DNA of 64,000 nt from Leptonema illini DSM 21528 (GTDB lineage Bacteria > Spirochaetota > Leptospiria > Leptospirales > Leptonemataceae): contig NZ_JH597773.1 in NCBI RefSeq assembly GCF_000243335.1, positions 1,013,989-1,077,988 on the forward strand. The letters are read 5' to 3'. Both the position numbers and the translations under genes were made by a program. Under the pieces are notes generated by a model, which made no database searches, was not told where the DNA came from, and worked only from the letters and a program-made list of their open reading frames with translations. This document shows, piece by piece, positions 1 to 7,482 of this stretch. Positions within the stretch are counted from its first letter, which is position 1; each line of letters begins with the position of its first letter.

Positions 1-364
1 CGGCGATGTCTTTCCCGGGTTGTCTCTTGAGGGCCTGAACCTCTTCGATAATGTTCGCCGGCACGATTCTCGTCTTGCTATTCGCGGGCCCTTTCAATGT
101 CTTCGAGAATACGACGATATCAAGCGAGTCGAATACGCGAGCGAACTCAATCGATGAAGCGTCTTCGGTCTGTTCACGGGCAACATCAGGCCAGTAGGGC
201 ACCATGAGTTCGTAGGTCGTGCGGCCGAACAGAATCACGCTCGCACTGCGAAGCCGTTCCGTGAAATAATCGTGAAGCTCTGCGTCGGCGATCCCATCTT
301 CGTGGGAACAGTAGCCGTCGGCGGTGATGTTGATGGCAAAAACGACCTTTCTCGTGTTTTCCAT
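1..364 (-). CDS. RibD/dihydrofolate reductase-like family protein, C-terminus cut off
   Basis: The reading frame starts at an ATG (362-364, minus strand) behind an AGAGG ribosome site and runs off the left edge, giving about 121 residues. The opening [18 protein letters not shown], followed by a conserved [10 protein letters not shown] stretch and then DIVVFSKTL, matches the RibD C-terminal domain/DHFR-like family (YyaP/YwjB type). These bacterial proteins have a nucleotide-binding DHFR fold and a substrate that is mostly unknown. Family membership is well supported; the specific reaction is not. The next gene to the right (HNH) is also on the minus strand but lies beyond a repeat-rich gap of about 380 bases, so an operon is unlikely. 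Confidence 0.8.
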   Translation of the reverse strand, partial: MENTRKVVFAINITADGYCSHEDGIADAELHDYFTERLRSASVILFGRTTYELMVPYWPDVAREQTEDASSIEFARVFDSLDIVVFSKTLKGPANSKTRIVPANIIEEVQALKRQPGKDIA

Positions 365-742
365 GAGGCCTCTTCTGGGTCGTGATGTGGCTGTCCCTGT
401 AATCAAGGTGCTGTCATGTTAAATGTCAAGGGAAAATAGCGCGACCGCCGGGGCTTCACGGGCACTCCAGTGTCAATAATTTTTCGCGGCCGCCATCCCT
501 GGCACGTATGCTCCAGCCTGAGCACGTTAGCCTCATCGCTCACCCCGCCTCGCGTTCCGGTTTTATTCTGCGAGCTAAGACTTTTGTCCACGAAACACAC
601 GAAATTCGCGAAAGGGCTTCTTCGTTATGGAAGCCGAGAAAAGATTCTCGTCGTTGTGACTCTGACGCTGTTAAAATATAATGTGAAGAGATTTGACCAC
701 GGAGGGAATGAACGGTTGAGGGGGGAGTGCAGACCGCTCCTC
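365..742. other. intergenic gap with repeat copy A, no convincing gene
   Basis: About 380 bases without a believable gene. Short open frames exist on both strands, but none has a ribosome site, a recognisable motif or a family signature. The middle is occupied by a dispersed repeat (copy A, about 485-615). The right part carries a TTGACCACGGAGGGAATGAA stretch of unknown meaning and runs into the end of the HNH gene. Confidence 0.6.
485..615. repeat. intergenic repeat, copy A (direct repeat left of the HNH gene)
   Basis: This stretch aligns by eye with 1567-1705 in the same orientation. Shared blocks are the GCCGCMA...TGG start, CTCCAGCC, CACGTT-GCCTCATCGCT, CCGCTCGCGT-like and TTTTCGCGAG-like blocks, and the end TCCACGAAA-CACGAAA. 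The terminal word array (587-614) has three spaced CGAAA words. Similarity is imperfect. The two copies bracket the HNH endonuclease gene. Confidence 0.6.
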
Positions 743-1456
743 TCAGTCCTCCTTTATTCCAATACGCTCACGATGGCGCCGCAGGAAACGCTGGTCTGGT
801 CGTATAGTAATGTCTGAGCGGAATGGGATTGAACTCGCAAAAACCGCATCGATCATTTTACTATCTGCGTCTCTCCTGGAACGAACTACGGCGAGCTGAT
901 CCGAAAAGCAAAAATAACCAGCCTCAAATAGTTTGTCGTGAAAAATACACAGACAGAGGACGTTCGAAAGATCAGCGCGAGCATCAGGGTTGTCAGCCCA
1001 ACGATCAATATGACTGGTAACGAGAAGGTCTGGCGATCTTACGTCGCATATCGCGCATTGTTCTCGATAGTTATTGAGAACTGCTTTTCTCAGAGCTTGC
1101 ATCTTGCGTCTTGTCTGCAATACCGTGGCTGCAGCGGACTCTTCAGCGGAAAACAAGAGTTTCCCGGCCTCTGCAAGACTGACCAATTCTTCATCTGAGA
1201 GGTCGTAATCGTCAGGATTCAAAGAAGTTTCTACGAGCAGATACCGCCCACGTTCAAGGAATAGAATCTGACCCGAGTCCCTTAGCCTCTGAAGATAGTA
1301 GTTGAGGCTCGATTCCGGAGTCTTTCCTGTTGTCGCTGTGTCGCTGATGATATTCTGAATTTCCTCTGCAATCAGTTCAGACCGCGGGATCAGCAAAGTG
1401 TTTTGCTTCTCTGTGTATCTCTTGATCGCGTTCAGTGTTGCATCTGTCCAGTTCAT
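743..1456 (-). CDS. HNH endonuclease, solitary restriction-like protein
   Basis: A 237-residue protein. Residues ~1-75 look like a winged-helix region (RSELIAEEI, YYLQRLRDSGQILFLERGRY). Residues ~130-180 hold an HNH domain: CAIC, then TSHIDRWADN, then the N-L-CLCIFHDKLFEAGYF block, which supplies the His/Asn/His and Cys pairs of the family. Such proteins are typically solitary nucleases or the cutting subunit of restriction systems. No methyltransferase or partner gene lies beside it. It sits between repeat copies A and B, which suggests an acquired or mobile unit. The ATG at 1456 has only a weak upstream AGAGG. HNH nuclease identity is strong; a restriction role is inference. Confidence 0.85.
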   Translation of the reverse strand: MNWTDATLNAIKRYTEKQNTLLIPRSELIAEEIQNIISDTATTGKTPESSLNYYLQRLRDSGQILFLERGRYLLVETSLNPDDYDLSDEELVSLAEAGKLLFSAEESAAATVLQTRRKMQALRKAVLNNYREQCAICDVRSPDLLVTSHIDRWADNPDARADLSNVLCLCIFHDKLFEAGYFCFSDQLAVVRSRRDADSKMIDAVFASSIPFRSDITIRPDQRFLRRHRERIGIKED

Positions 1457-1566
1457 GACGTTTTAAGCCTCTGCTTCACTCTATTACAGCCTTATCATAC
1501 GCTCCGGCCCGGCCATTCGATTCTCTCTGTGGTCCCGCGGCGTCAGTGGTTTACAACCTATAAAGA

Positions 1567-1705
1567 GTCGCCGCAAGATTGGCCTTCCTGATTACTCCAG
1601 CCGCGACACGTTCGCCTCATCGCTTATTCCGCTCGCGTGCCCTTCCGTGTTTTTCGCGAGGAAAGAATTTTTCGTCCACGAAATCCACGAAAGAGCACGA
1701 AAAGA
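1567..1705. repeat. intergenic repeat, copy B (direct repeat right of the HNH gene)
   Basis: Same-orientation partner of copy A. The conserved core CTCCAGCC...CACGTTCGCCTCATCGCT is followed about 50 bases later by TCCACGAAATCCACGAAAG and a further GCACGAAAAG. It begins about 110 bases upstream of the HNH start codon. Boundaries are approximate because the similarity fades at both sides. Confidence 0.6.
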
Positions 1706-1795
1706 CTCTATATACCCGAACGCCTTTCTCCCATACTTCTTTCCACTTATCCATTTGCCTGCATTTAAGGGATAATCAAAAGCCGGTTTTCGAGG

Positions 1796-1823
1796 TTCGT
1801 GTCTTTTCGTGACTTTCGTGGAC
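1796..1823. repeat. CGTG-type word array in inverted orientation
   Basis: The sequence TTCGTGTCTTTTCGTGACTT followed by TCGTGGACC is the reverse complement form of the CCACGAAA/CACGAAA array that ends repeat copies A, B and C. It is inverted relative to 1671-1704. Confidence 0.65.
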
Positions 1824-1908
1824 CAGAAATGTTTTCAGCCTTGATTTCCACAGGCATCAGAATACCAGCCCGAGGCCTGTCGTCCCTGGACAAAATCCAT
1901 TCCAACCA

Positions 1909-1976
1909 CTTTTCCACGAAACACACGAAAGCGGCTCGCCGTTATGAAACTCCTATAAAATTTTCGCGGCGGCCAC
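1909..1976. repeat. intergenic repeat, partial copy C
   Basis: It contains TTCCACGAAACACACGAAAG, nearly the same as copy A at 587-604. This is followed by CGTTATGAAA, as CGTTATGGAA follows copy A. The TTTTCGCGGCGGCCA block at 1960-1975 resembles the block that precedes copy A at 481-495. The unit therefore appears modular. Confidence 0.55.
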
Positions 1977-1995
1977 TGTGTCGCTATAACGCGTG

Positions 1996-2940
1996 TCAGA
2001 TCTCGATCGTATCGCCTTCGCGGGCAAGGATCAGTTCGAGCTTTCCCGCATATCTTTCGTCGAGATAGGCCTGCGCTTCTTCGAGCATGCGCATGGTCGT
2101 CAGGTCATCGTGCGCCGGTTCATGATGCGTCAGTACGAGACGCTTCACCTTCCAGGCGACGGCGCAGTCGACGGCGACGATCATCGACGTATGTCCCCAT
2201 CCGATCTTCTGTTCGGATTCCTTTACCGAGTACTGCGCATCCATGATCAGGCAATCGGCTCCTTTAAAAAAAGGAGCCTTGCGCTTAACGATCTCTTCAA
2301 GGTCGGGGCCGAAGAACTCGGTGTCGGTGGCGAAGATGAACGACTTCTTTCCCTTCTCGACTCTGTAGGCCGTGGAGTTGCCCGGATGAATGAGGCTTTC
2401 GGTTTTGATCTTCAGGCTTCCGATCTTGAACGAATCGCCGGGCTCGTAGCTGTGAAAATCTCGCTTCGACATCATCTGATCGAGGGCGAGCGGAAAGAAG
2501 TCGAAGATCTGTTGCGTTCGGAACCGCTGTTCGCAGTCTTTGATCGAGGAGTGAAAGTGAATCTGATTGCCCGGTATATATGCCGGAATAAAAAACGGCC
2601 ACCCCTGGATATGATCCCAGTGCGTATGCGTCATGAGGATGTGAATATCGCCGGTCACGCCCCGGGCCATCATGTCGTAGCCGAGTCGCCGCGCTCCCGT
2701 TCCCATGTCGAAGATGAGCTGTTCGCTGCCTTCGCGAAGCTCCACGCAGGTCGTCTCGCCGCCGATCAGGTCACGGATGTGGGCGGGCAGCTTTTCGCGG
2801 ATCTCATCGGCAGAGAGAGACGGATTCTTCTTCAAGAGATCGCGCGTCTTCTCGATCACCGAGTTGATCCTGCTGCGATAGTCGCGGGGGTCGAGAGGGG
2901 ACGGAACCGAGCCACGAACACCCCACAATTTCACCTGCAT
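1996..2940 (-). CDS. MBL-fold metallo-hydrolase
   Basis: A 314-residue metallo-beta-lactamase fold protein. The metal-binding motif is THTHWDHIQGWPFF (HxHxDH). Later ligands are likely the His in IHPGNS, the Asp in FATDTE and the His in LTHHEPAHDD. I chose the ATG at 2940, where the conserved strand MQVKLWGVRGS begins behind an AGAGGA ribosome site; a longer upstream frame exists but lacks conservation. The fold and opening resemble phosphodiesterase/RNase Z-like hydrolases, but the substrate cannot be read from sequence. It is divergent from trmB to the right. Confidence 0.88.
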   Translation of the reverse strand: MQVKLWGVRGSVPSPLDPRDYRSRINSVIEKTRDLLKKNPSLSADEIREKLPAHIRDLIGGETTCVELREGSEQLIFDMGTGARRLGYDMMARGVTGDIHILMTHTHWDHIQGWPFFIPAYIPGNQIHFHSSIKDCEQRFRTQQIFDFFPLALDQMMSKRDFHSYEPGDSFKIGSLKIKTESLIHPGNSTAYRVEKGKKSFIFATDTEFFGPDLEEIVKRKAPFFKGADCLIMDAQYSVKESEQKIGWGHTSMIVAVDCAVAWKVKRLVLTHHEPAHDDLTTMRMLEEAQAYLDERYAGKLELILAREGDTIEI

Positions 2941-3064
2941 TGTTGTTCCTCTATTGCCTGAACGGGCTTGAACGAATCGTTTTTCTCTTTTACAGAGCCG
3001 GTCCGCCACAAAACTGTCACGGGCTATTTCTATTTTCGGCCTCCCCCTGAAGAGAAGTAAAGCA

Positions 3065-3739
3065 ATGATCCAGGAAAAAGAGCTACGCCAGAGGCTTCTG
3101 GCAATCGTGAGAAGGCCGTCAAAACTGAAGAATCATCCGGCTGTGCTTGTGCCGCCTGAGTCGGGCGCCTTTTCGTCGTCTGATATCTTCGCAAGCGAAT
3201 CGTCGGTGCATCTGCTTGAGCTGGGCAGCGGATGGGGGGAGTTCGCCATCCAGTGGCTGGGCGCTCATCCCGGGCACGAAATCCTCGCCCTTGAGGCGAA
3301 GCCCGATCGCATCTACCATACGCTGAAAGAAGCCGAGAGAAAGCAGGTTACCGGCCTGAAGATGCTGCAGCTGAACTTTAACTGGTTCCTCGAAGAGTTC
3401 CTTCCGCCTCAGAGCTTCGACTGGATCATCGTGAATTTTCCAGATCCCTGGCCGAAGCGCCGTCACTGGAAGCATCGCCTGGTGCAGCCCGGCTTCGCGG
3501 AGCGCATGGCCCCCCTGCTGCGAGCAGGCGGCGTACTGCATCTTGCCACCGACTACGCCCCGTACGCCCGGCGTATGCTTTCGGTGATGCGAGCCTCGCC
3601 GCTTTTCGAGCCCGTCTTCCAGAATCCGGATTACCGGCGCGAAAGACCTGAGGGCTTCCCTGCGACAAAATTCGAGCGCATGCAGGCCAGTCAGGGGTAT
3701 CGCCCCTACTTCATGCAGTGGCGCCTGCGCAGGTCCTGA
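3065..3739 (+). CDS. trmB: tRNA (guanine-N7-)-methyltransferase TrmB
   Basis: A 224-residue class I methyltransferase that makes 7-methylguanosine at position 46 of tRNA. The SAM-binding motif is LLELGSGWGEFAIQ (about residues 50-65). The TrmB signature is VNFPDPWPKRRHWKHRLV, followed by LRAGGVLHLATDYAPYARRM. Length and motif order fit the family. The first ~45 residues include a short family-variable lead-in. It is followed at short distance by a small hypothetical gene and a membrane protein on the same strand. Confidence 0.93.
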   Translation: MIQEKELRQRLLAIVRRPSKLKNHPAVLVPPESGAFSSSDIFASESSVHLLELGSGWGEFAIQWLGAHPGHEILALEAKPDRIYHTLKEAERKQVTGLKMLQLNFNWFLEEFLPPQSFDWIIVNFPDPWPKRRHWKHRLVQPGFAERMAPLLRAGGVLHLATDYAPYARRMLSVMRASPLFEPVFQNPDYRRERPEGFPATKFERMQASQGYRPYFMQWRLRRS

Positions 3740-3795
3740 TCGGGCGGCGAAAAATCGCTGTTCCGGTGGGGCGGTCTGTCGAAATACAGAAGGCG

Positions 3796-3999
3796 ATGCA
3801 CGACGAGAAAAAGATGCGACTGACCGGAGCTCAGCTACGTGAGATTCTGCTACAGAATCGCAAGATGCGAGAGCTTCTGGCCGACTGGCCGGCTCGCAAG
3901 ATCATGATGGGCTATGAAAAGGACTGGGATGAAAAACGACGTCGCTTCTTTGACGACCATCCTCCCGTGCTTGATGATCAGGTGCAAGAAGAGTCATGA
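3796..3999 (+). CDS. small charged hypothetical protein
   Basis: A 67-residue protein rich in Lys, Arg, Asp and Glu, starting MHDEKKMRLTGAQLREILLQ. I recognise no family. The frame is open further upstream into trmB, but the ATG at 3796 follows an AGAAGG ribosome site and starts the helix-rich charged part. The stop lies 3 bases before the GTG of the next gene, so the two are probably co-transcribed. It could be a small cytoplasmic helical protein; function unknown. Confidence 0.55.
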   Translation: MHDEKKMRLTGAQLREILLQNRKMRELLADWPARKIMMGYEKDWDEKRRRFFDDHPPVLDDQVQEES

Positions 4000-4002
4000 G
4001 CC

Positions 4003-5604
4003 GTGATCGCCGCTTTACTGCTCTTCACGCTCGCCCTGCTGGCTCTTCCGCTGAGCGAACCGCATCTCTTCCCTCATCTTGTCGGATTTGAGTCTCTACT
4101 TATCGCCGCCGGCCTGTACGCGTTAGTCGATCGTCGCATTCCTTTCTCTGTGCCCGACATAAAAGCGCCGAAGCGGACGTCGGCGCTGCTCATTGTGGCG
4201 GGCATGCTGCTGCTTTTTCTGCTCCCGATGCGTCGCATCCTTGCTCCACCGGAGGGGGCTGGAGATAGCCTCTGGCTTGTCGAGCTGCTTCCGCTGTCAG
4301 CCGAGCTTACGGGCTACTGGAGCTCCTTTGACGAGATCCTTGAGCCGCTCATGCGATCGCTTTCGTATCGCCTGATCTCATATCTGTCGGGCCCAGACTT
4401 TTCAGGCTTCATTTTATTCGGTGCAGACATTTCCGACTCTCACGTTGCAGGCTCCCTGTTACTGGCCGGCGATTTTGAACGCATCTTTCTCTCGCTCGGG
4501 CTGTACAGCTATGTTTGCGGCCTTATTCAACTGATGGTCATCGTCTTCTTTCTGAGAAACAGGCCGCTTCGCAGCCAGATTCGCGGATTCCTGCTTCTCT
4601 TCTGCGTGCCCGCCACTCAGCTTTTCGCCGGTTATATAGAGCACTATGCCTTCTCATCGATGAGTATTACCATAATCCTGCTTCTTGTACGGTCAGATCT
4701 CGACTCCGCCTCTTCAGTAAAGTTAGGCGCTCCGCGTCAGGCGGGCTTGACCGGTCGCTTTGCGCCGCCCATCATTGCCGCACTGGCAGCGCTGGCCGTG
4801 CTGCATCACCTGATTGCGGGCTTTCTGCTGCCGGGCCTCATATACTATCTGTGGTTGAGGAACGGAGGAAACGTGCGGACCTTTGTTAAAGAGGCATCGC
4901 TCTCTCTTTTGATCGCCTTGATCGCGCTTTCAGCTGGATGGTATCTCTACTTTAAGGTGCTTCAGCTAACGATCGCCGGATCGCATCTCATGCATCCGCC
5001 TCTGCTTTCGCTTCATAAAATCGTCTCATCGATGAATCTCGTCAAAATTCTCTTCGTGCTGCTTCTCTGCGCACCGGCCACGTTTGCCTTCCCGTCTCTT
5101 CTGTTCAGACGCTCCGCTGATGCGGCAGAGAAGGTCGTCGCCGTCATCGCCTTCACATACGGCATTCAGCTAACGATCTGGAATCCCGTTATCGGCCTGC
5201 CTGCGGACTGGGATCTTCTGAGCGTCGTCGCCTTCCCGTTGCATGTCCTTCTTTTTATGAGAAGTGAAAAAACGCCTGATCATATGCGGCTCGGCTCCCT
5301 TGCCGCGGTGACGCTGCTTCCTGCCCTTCTCTGGTTTCAGTACAATCACAGAGACGATAACGAACAGGCCAGGCGGGCGTTACGGACGGCACAGGCCGTC
5401 CTGATCGAGTTGAAGGACGATTCTCACTGGACGTCGCTGCGATCGGAGCGCAAACGAGAGCTGATGCTCCTGCATCTGTTCGTCGAGAAAAGTAACGGAG
5501 ATCGTTCAAAAGCTCGCAGCCTGTTAAAGAGGGCCCGACAGGCAGAAGATGATAGGTCTTACAACGAGGCCCTTGACGAGCTGCGCAGCATGCTGGCGCC
5601 CTGA
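4003..5604 (+). CDS. large multi-pass membrane protein, GT-C-like, function unknown
   Basis: A 533-residue protein starting at GTG 4003, directly after the stop of the preceding small gene. It has around ten or more hydrophobic segments up to residue ~440, followed by a soluble charged tail (about 445-533) rich in Arg and Glu that may be helical. Motifs AGYIEHYAF and GLPADWDLLSVVAFP recall uncharacterised membrane proteins with the architecture of GT-C glycosyltransferases, but I see no clear acidic catalytic motif in the first loop. I would not assign a reaction. Its neighbour to the right is convergent. Confidence 0.75.
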   Translation: MIAALLLFTLALLALPLSEPHLFPHLVGFESLLIAAGLYALVDRRIPFSVPDIKAPKRTSALLIVAGMLLLFLLPMRRILAPPEGAGDSLWLVELLPLSAELTGYWSSFDEILEPLMRSLSYRLISYLSGPDFSGFILFGADISDSHVAGSLLLAGDFERIFLSLGLYSYVCGLIQLMVIVFFLRNRPLRSQIRGFLLLFCVPATQLFAGYIEHYAFSSMSITIILLLVRSDLDSASSVKLGAPRQAGLTGRFAPPIIAALAALAVLHHLIAGFLLPGLIYYLWLRNGGNVRTFVKEASLSLLIALIALSAGWYLYFKVLQLTIAGSHLMHPPLLSLHKIVSSMNLVKILFVLLLCAPATFAFPSLLFRRSADAAEKVVAVIAFTYGIQLTIWNPVIGLPADWDLLSVVAFPLHVLLFMRSEKTPDHMRLGSLAAVTLLPALLWFQYNHRDDNEQARRALRTAQAVLIELKDDSHWTSLRSERKRELMLLHLFVEKSNGDRSKARSLLKRARQAEDDRSYNEALDELRSMLAP

Positions 5605-5624
5605 TGCCCCTCCCGCAAAGGATG

Positions 5625-5647
5625 GGCCGGCCATTCCTGAGCCGGCC
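5625..5647. terminator. hairpin between convergent genes
   Basis: GGCCGGC (5625-5631) and GCCGGCC (5641-5647) form a perfect 7-bp GC stem with a 9-base loop. The stem lies between the convergent ends of the membrane protein and the Cys-rich lipoprotein. It has no U-run, so terminator function is only plausible. Confidence 0.4.
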
Positions 5648-5681
5648 TTCACGTAGAAGTTATCTCAAGAATGACTTCAGA

Positions 5682-5945
5682 CTACTGTGCCAGGAGCAGA
5701 AAGCTCGTATCGCAGAGCACATCGCACTGCGCCGCGCACGTATTGAAGGCTCGCAGCTCCTCACCCGTGGCCCCGCCTGAACTGACGCCCGAGCTTGTGC
5801 CGCAATCGTTGTAACAACCATCGATGCCGCTCGGACAGAGAAGCTGGTAGGTAGCCAGTTTCTCGGGGAAGTCGCTTTCGTCCTTCTTGCAGGCGACAGA
5901 AACGAGCAAAATGGCAACAAGAGATAGAATTCGAATACGAAGCAT
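5682..5945 (-). CDS. small Cys-rich lipoprotein
   Basis: An 87-residue protein with a hydrophobic signal peptide ending in the lipobox VSVAC (lipid Cys near residue 19). Six further cysteines lie in the mature part, three of them in CPSGIDGCYNDC and three in CAAQCDVLC. The CX3C spacing suggests paired disulfides or a small metal or helical-hairpin fold outside the cytoplasm. A Gly/Ser stretch links the two Cys clusters. No family is recognised. It is divergent from the following lipoprotein genes, with about 55 bases between the starts. Confidence 0.72.
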   Translation of the reverse strand: MLRIRILSLVAILLVSVACKKDESDFPEKLATYQLLCPSGIDGCYNDCGTSSGVSSGGATGEELRAFNTCAAQCDVLCDTSFLLLAQ

Positions 5946-5999
5946 AGCGTATTCACATTAAAAATTGACAGAGAGAGGAGAAGCAAGCATAATTTCCCG

Positions 6000-6452
6000 A
6001 TGCCATCGCTACACCGACAGAGAGCGCCGCTGGCGATATGGAAAGGCAGGCTGTGCGCCGTTTGCCTCCTGCCGTTTTTCGCCCTCAGCTGTGAGAGAAC
6101 CTCAGCCGTCCATCTGCGGCAGAAGCTGCCCGGGTCGCATCCGCTTGCAGAGAAGATCACCCTGCACCTGATCGATGCCGATCCGCTACCTGAGCGTGAA
6201 TGGCAGGCCGAAGCCGATCGTCTTGCGCTGTTACGCAAACAGCAGAACCGGTGCCGGGACTGGAATAACGAAGGGGTGTATAGAGCCCTGATAGAACTGC
6301 GGCAGCCACAGAACGCTAAACAAATCCCGAAAGCCCTGCCGATTCTCGAAAAGGCCGTGCGCCTCTGCAAACGCAGCATAGTCGACGAAAACTACCGTGC
6401 CATCTTCTACCTTAATGGCCAAAAATCCGCCTCTTCAGAGAAAGGCCTGTGA
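6000..6452 (+). CDS. putative lipoprotein
   Basis: A 150-residue protein with a basic N-terminal stretch, a hydrophobic segment and the lipobox-like FFALSC (Cys near residue 31). The mature part is helical and charged (EREWQAEADRLALLRKQQNR). No family is recognised. The start ATG lacks a well-placed ribosome site (an AGAGAGGAG lies about 20 bases upstream), so the real start may differ. The stop overlaps the GTG of the next gene (GTGA), marking an operon with the next two genes. Confidence 0.62.
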   Translation: MPSLHRQRAPLAIWKGRLCAVCLLPFFALSCERTSAVHLRQKLPGSHPLAEKITLHLIDADPLPEREWQAEADRLALLRKQQNRCRDWNNEGVYRALIELRQPQNAKQIPKALPILEKAVRLCKRSIVDENYRAIFYLNGQKSASSEKGL

Positions 6453-6868
6453 AGGTATCGCGGCTGCTTTTAGCGACGCTTGTCTTCGCTCTGCTTTCCT
6501 GCCGGCAGGGAACGACCGGTGAGCTTGAATTTCTCAATCCGCTTCTTGTAAACGGACTGAGACGCCCGACCGCCCCCGATGGACTGACATCGACATACGA
6601 CCCGGTATTACAGTACCTGTGCGTTCGCTGGAATCCGTCGATCGACCCGGACACGGAAAAGGAGGTTCCCGTTTACAGGCTTTATCTCTACTTCGTTTAT
6701 CCGCCGACGGAGTTCTTCAGGCCCGAAGACCTGCTTGAGGAGGTTGTGGTACGCGGGCATTGCTTCGAAACCGACACGTATATCGGCATGTTAACCTTTG
6801 TAGTAACGGGCTATGACGGCCTTGCCGAATCCCTGCCGTCATCGCCTCTTGTTACGGTGCTTCCATGA
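6449..6868 (+). CDS. putative lipoprotein with fibronectin-like segment
   Basis: A 139-residue protein starting at GTG 6449, overlapping the previous stop. The signal peptide ends in FALLSC (Cys near residue 18). The mature part has a beta-rich look (YRLYLYFVYPP, TFVVTGYDGLAESLPSS) resembling a fibronectin type III-like fold, but this is a guess from pattern only. The stop overlaps the ATG of the next gene (ATGA). It probably faces the periplasm or the cell surface. Confidence 0.62.
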   Translation: MKVSRLLLATLVFALLSCRQGTTGELEFLNPLLVNGLRRPTAPDGLTSTYDPVLQYLCVRWNPSIDPDTEKEVPVYRLYLYFVYPPTEFFRPEDLLEEVVVRGHCFETDTYIGMLTFVVTGYDGLAESLPSSPLVTVLP

Positions 6869-7482
6869 AAAACGCCATCCTTATCGTTATCTTTCTGTTG
6901 CTTCTCTGCGCTCCGCTTGCGCCCGCTCCCATGACATCTGAGCAGAAAATGAGGCTGAAACCTGAAACGGCGATATGGCTCGAACCTGTTCTTCCAGGCA
7001 TCGTTTTCTTTAATCGAGGCCGACCGATGGCCGGCTCATTGATGCTCGCCGGTCGCATCATCACGCTTGCCGGAGCCCTTCATTTCCACAATCGTTATGC
7101 GGACTATGCATCGGCCGAAAGGGCCGCTCGCGTAGCGGATTTCTACTACGGGCCCGGTTTACAGTACAGGGATCCTTATTCCGGCGGATACAAGACGACG
7201 ACACAGTTTAGAAAAGAGGCCGACAGGAACTTGACCCTGGCCGGATATTCCGCCGGTATTCATCTGATCCTGCTCGGCGTCGGTATGTATAACGGATTGC
7301 TTTTCGTGGCCGAAGACAGGCTTGAAAAGGCTCCCGTCTATGAAGCGGCCTTCTCTGATACGATGCCGGTCGGTATAACGCCGATTCGCCGATCGGCTCT
7401 TCCTGCCATAACGGACGATCCGTCATTGCCCGGGCCCGGGCAGCATCGGCTTTTTGAGATCTTTATTCCCCTGGATTTTTAA
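6865..7482 (+). CDS. membrane-associated hypothetical protein, DUF5683-like pattern
   Basis: A 205-residue protein with an N-terminal signal or anchor segment and two further hydrophobic stretches (PGIVFFNRGRPMAGSLMLAG and AGIHLILLGVGMYNGLLFV). The order of a Gly/Pro-rich turn, a hydrophobic helix, then Tyr/Ala/Arg-rich spacers resembles DUF5683-type envelope proteins; this is weak. It is translationally coupled to the lipoprotein before it. Its 3' end overlaps the 3' end of the convergent sugar transferase gene by 20 bases. Confidence 0.6.
   Translation: MKNAILIVIFLLLLCAPLAPAPMTSEQKMRLKPETAIWLEPVLPGIVFFNRGRPMAGSLMLAGRIITLAGALHFHNRYADYASAERAARVADFYYGPGLQYRDPYSGGYKTTTQFRKEADRNLTLAGYSAGIHLILLGVGMYNGLLFVAEDRLEKAPVYEAAFSDTMPVGITPIRRSALPAITDDPSLPGPGQHRLFEIFIPLDF

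Larger units (their letters stand above)
1457..1995. other. intergenic gap packed with repeat pieces, no convincing gene
   Basis: About 540 bases with no supported coding region. It holds repeat copy B (1567-1705), an inverted CGTG/TTTCGTGG array (1796-1823) and a partial copy C (about 1909-1976). The B end and the 1796-1823 array are inverted relative to each other, so a transcript across 1671-1823 could fold into a stem with a loop of about 90 bases. Short open frames here run through the repeats and look incidental. Confidence 0.6.

Noticed and set aside
485-1976. CRISPR array
   Set aside because: The CACGAAA words are short, irregularly spaced, inverted in one place, and have no unique spacers of constant length. 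No cas genes.
1993-2961. Long plus-strand frame opposite the MBL hydrolase
   Set aside because: The MBL motifs lie on the minus strand; the other frame is rich in His/Arg/Asp as expected for an antisense shadow.
5660-6379. Minus-strand frame of 239 codons over the lipoprotein region
   Set aside because: Ser/Arg/Cys-rich composition typical of a shadow; the lipoproteins on both strands have clear lipoboxes.
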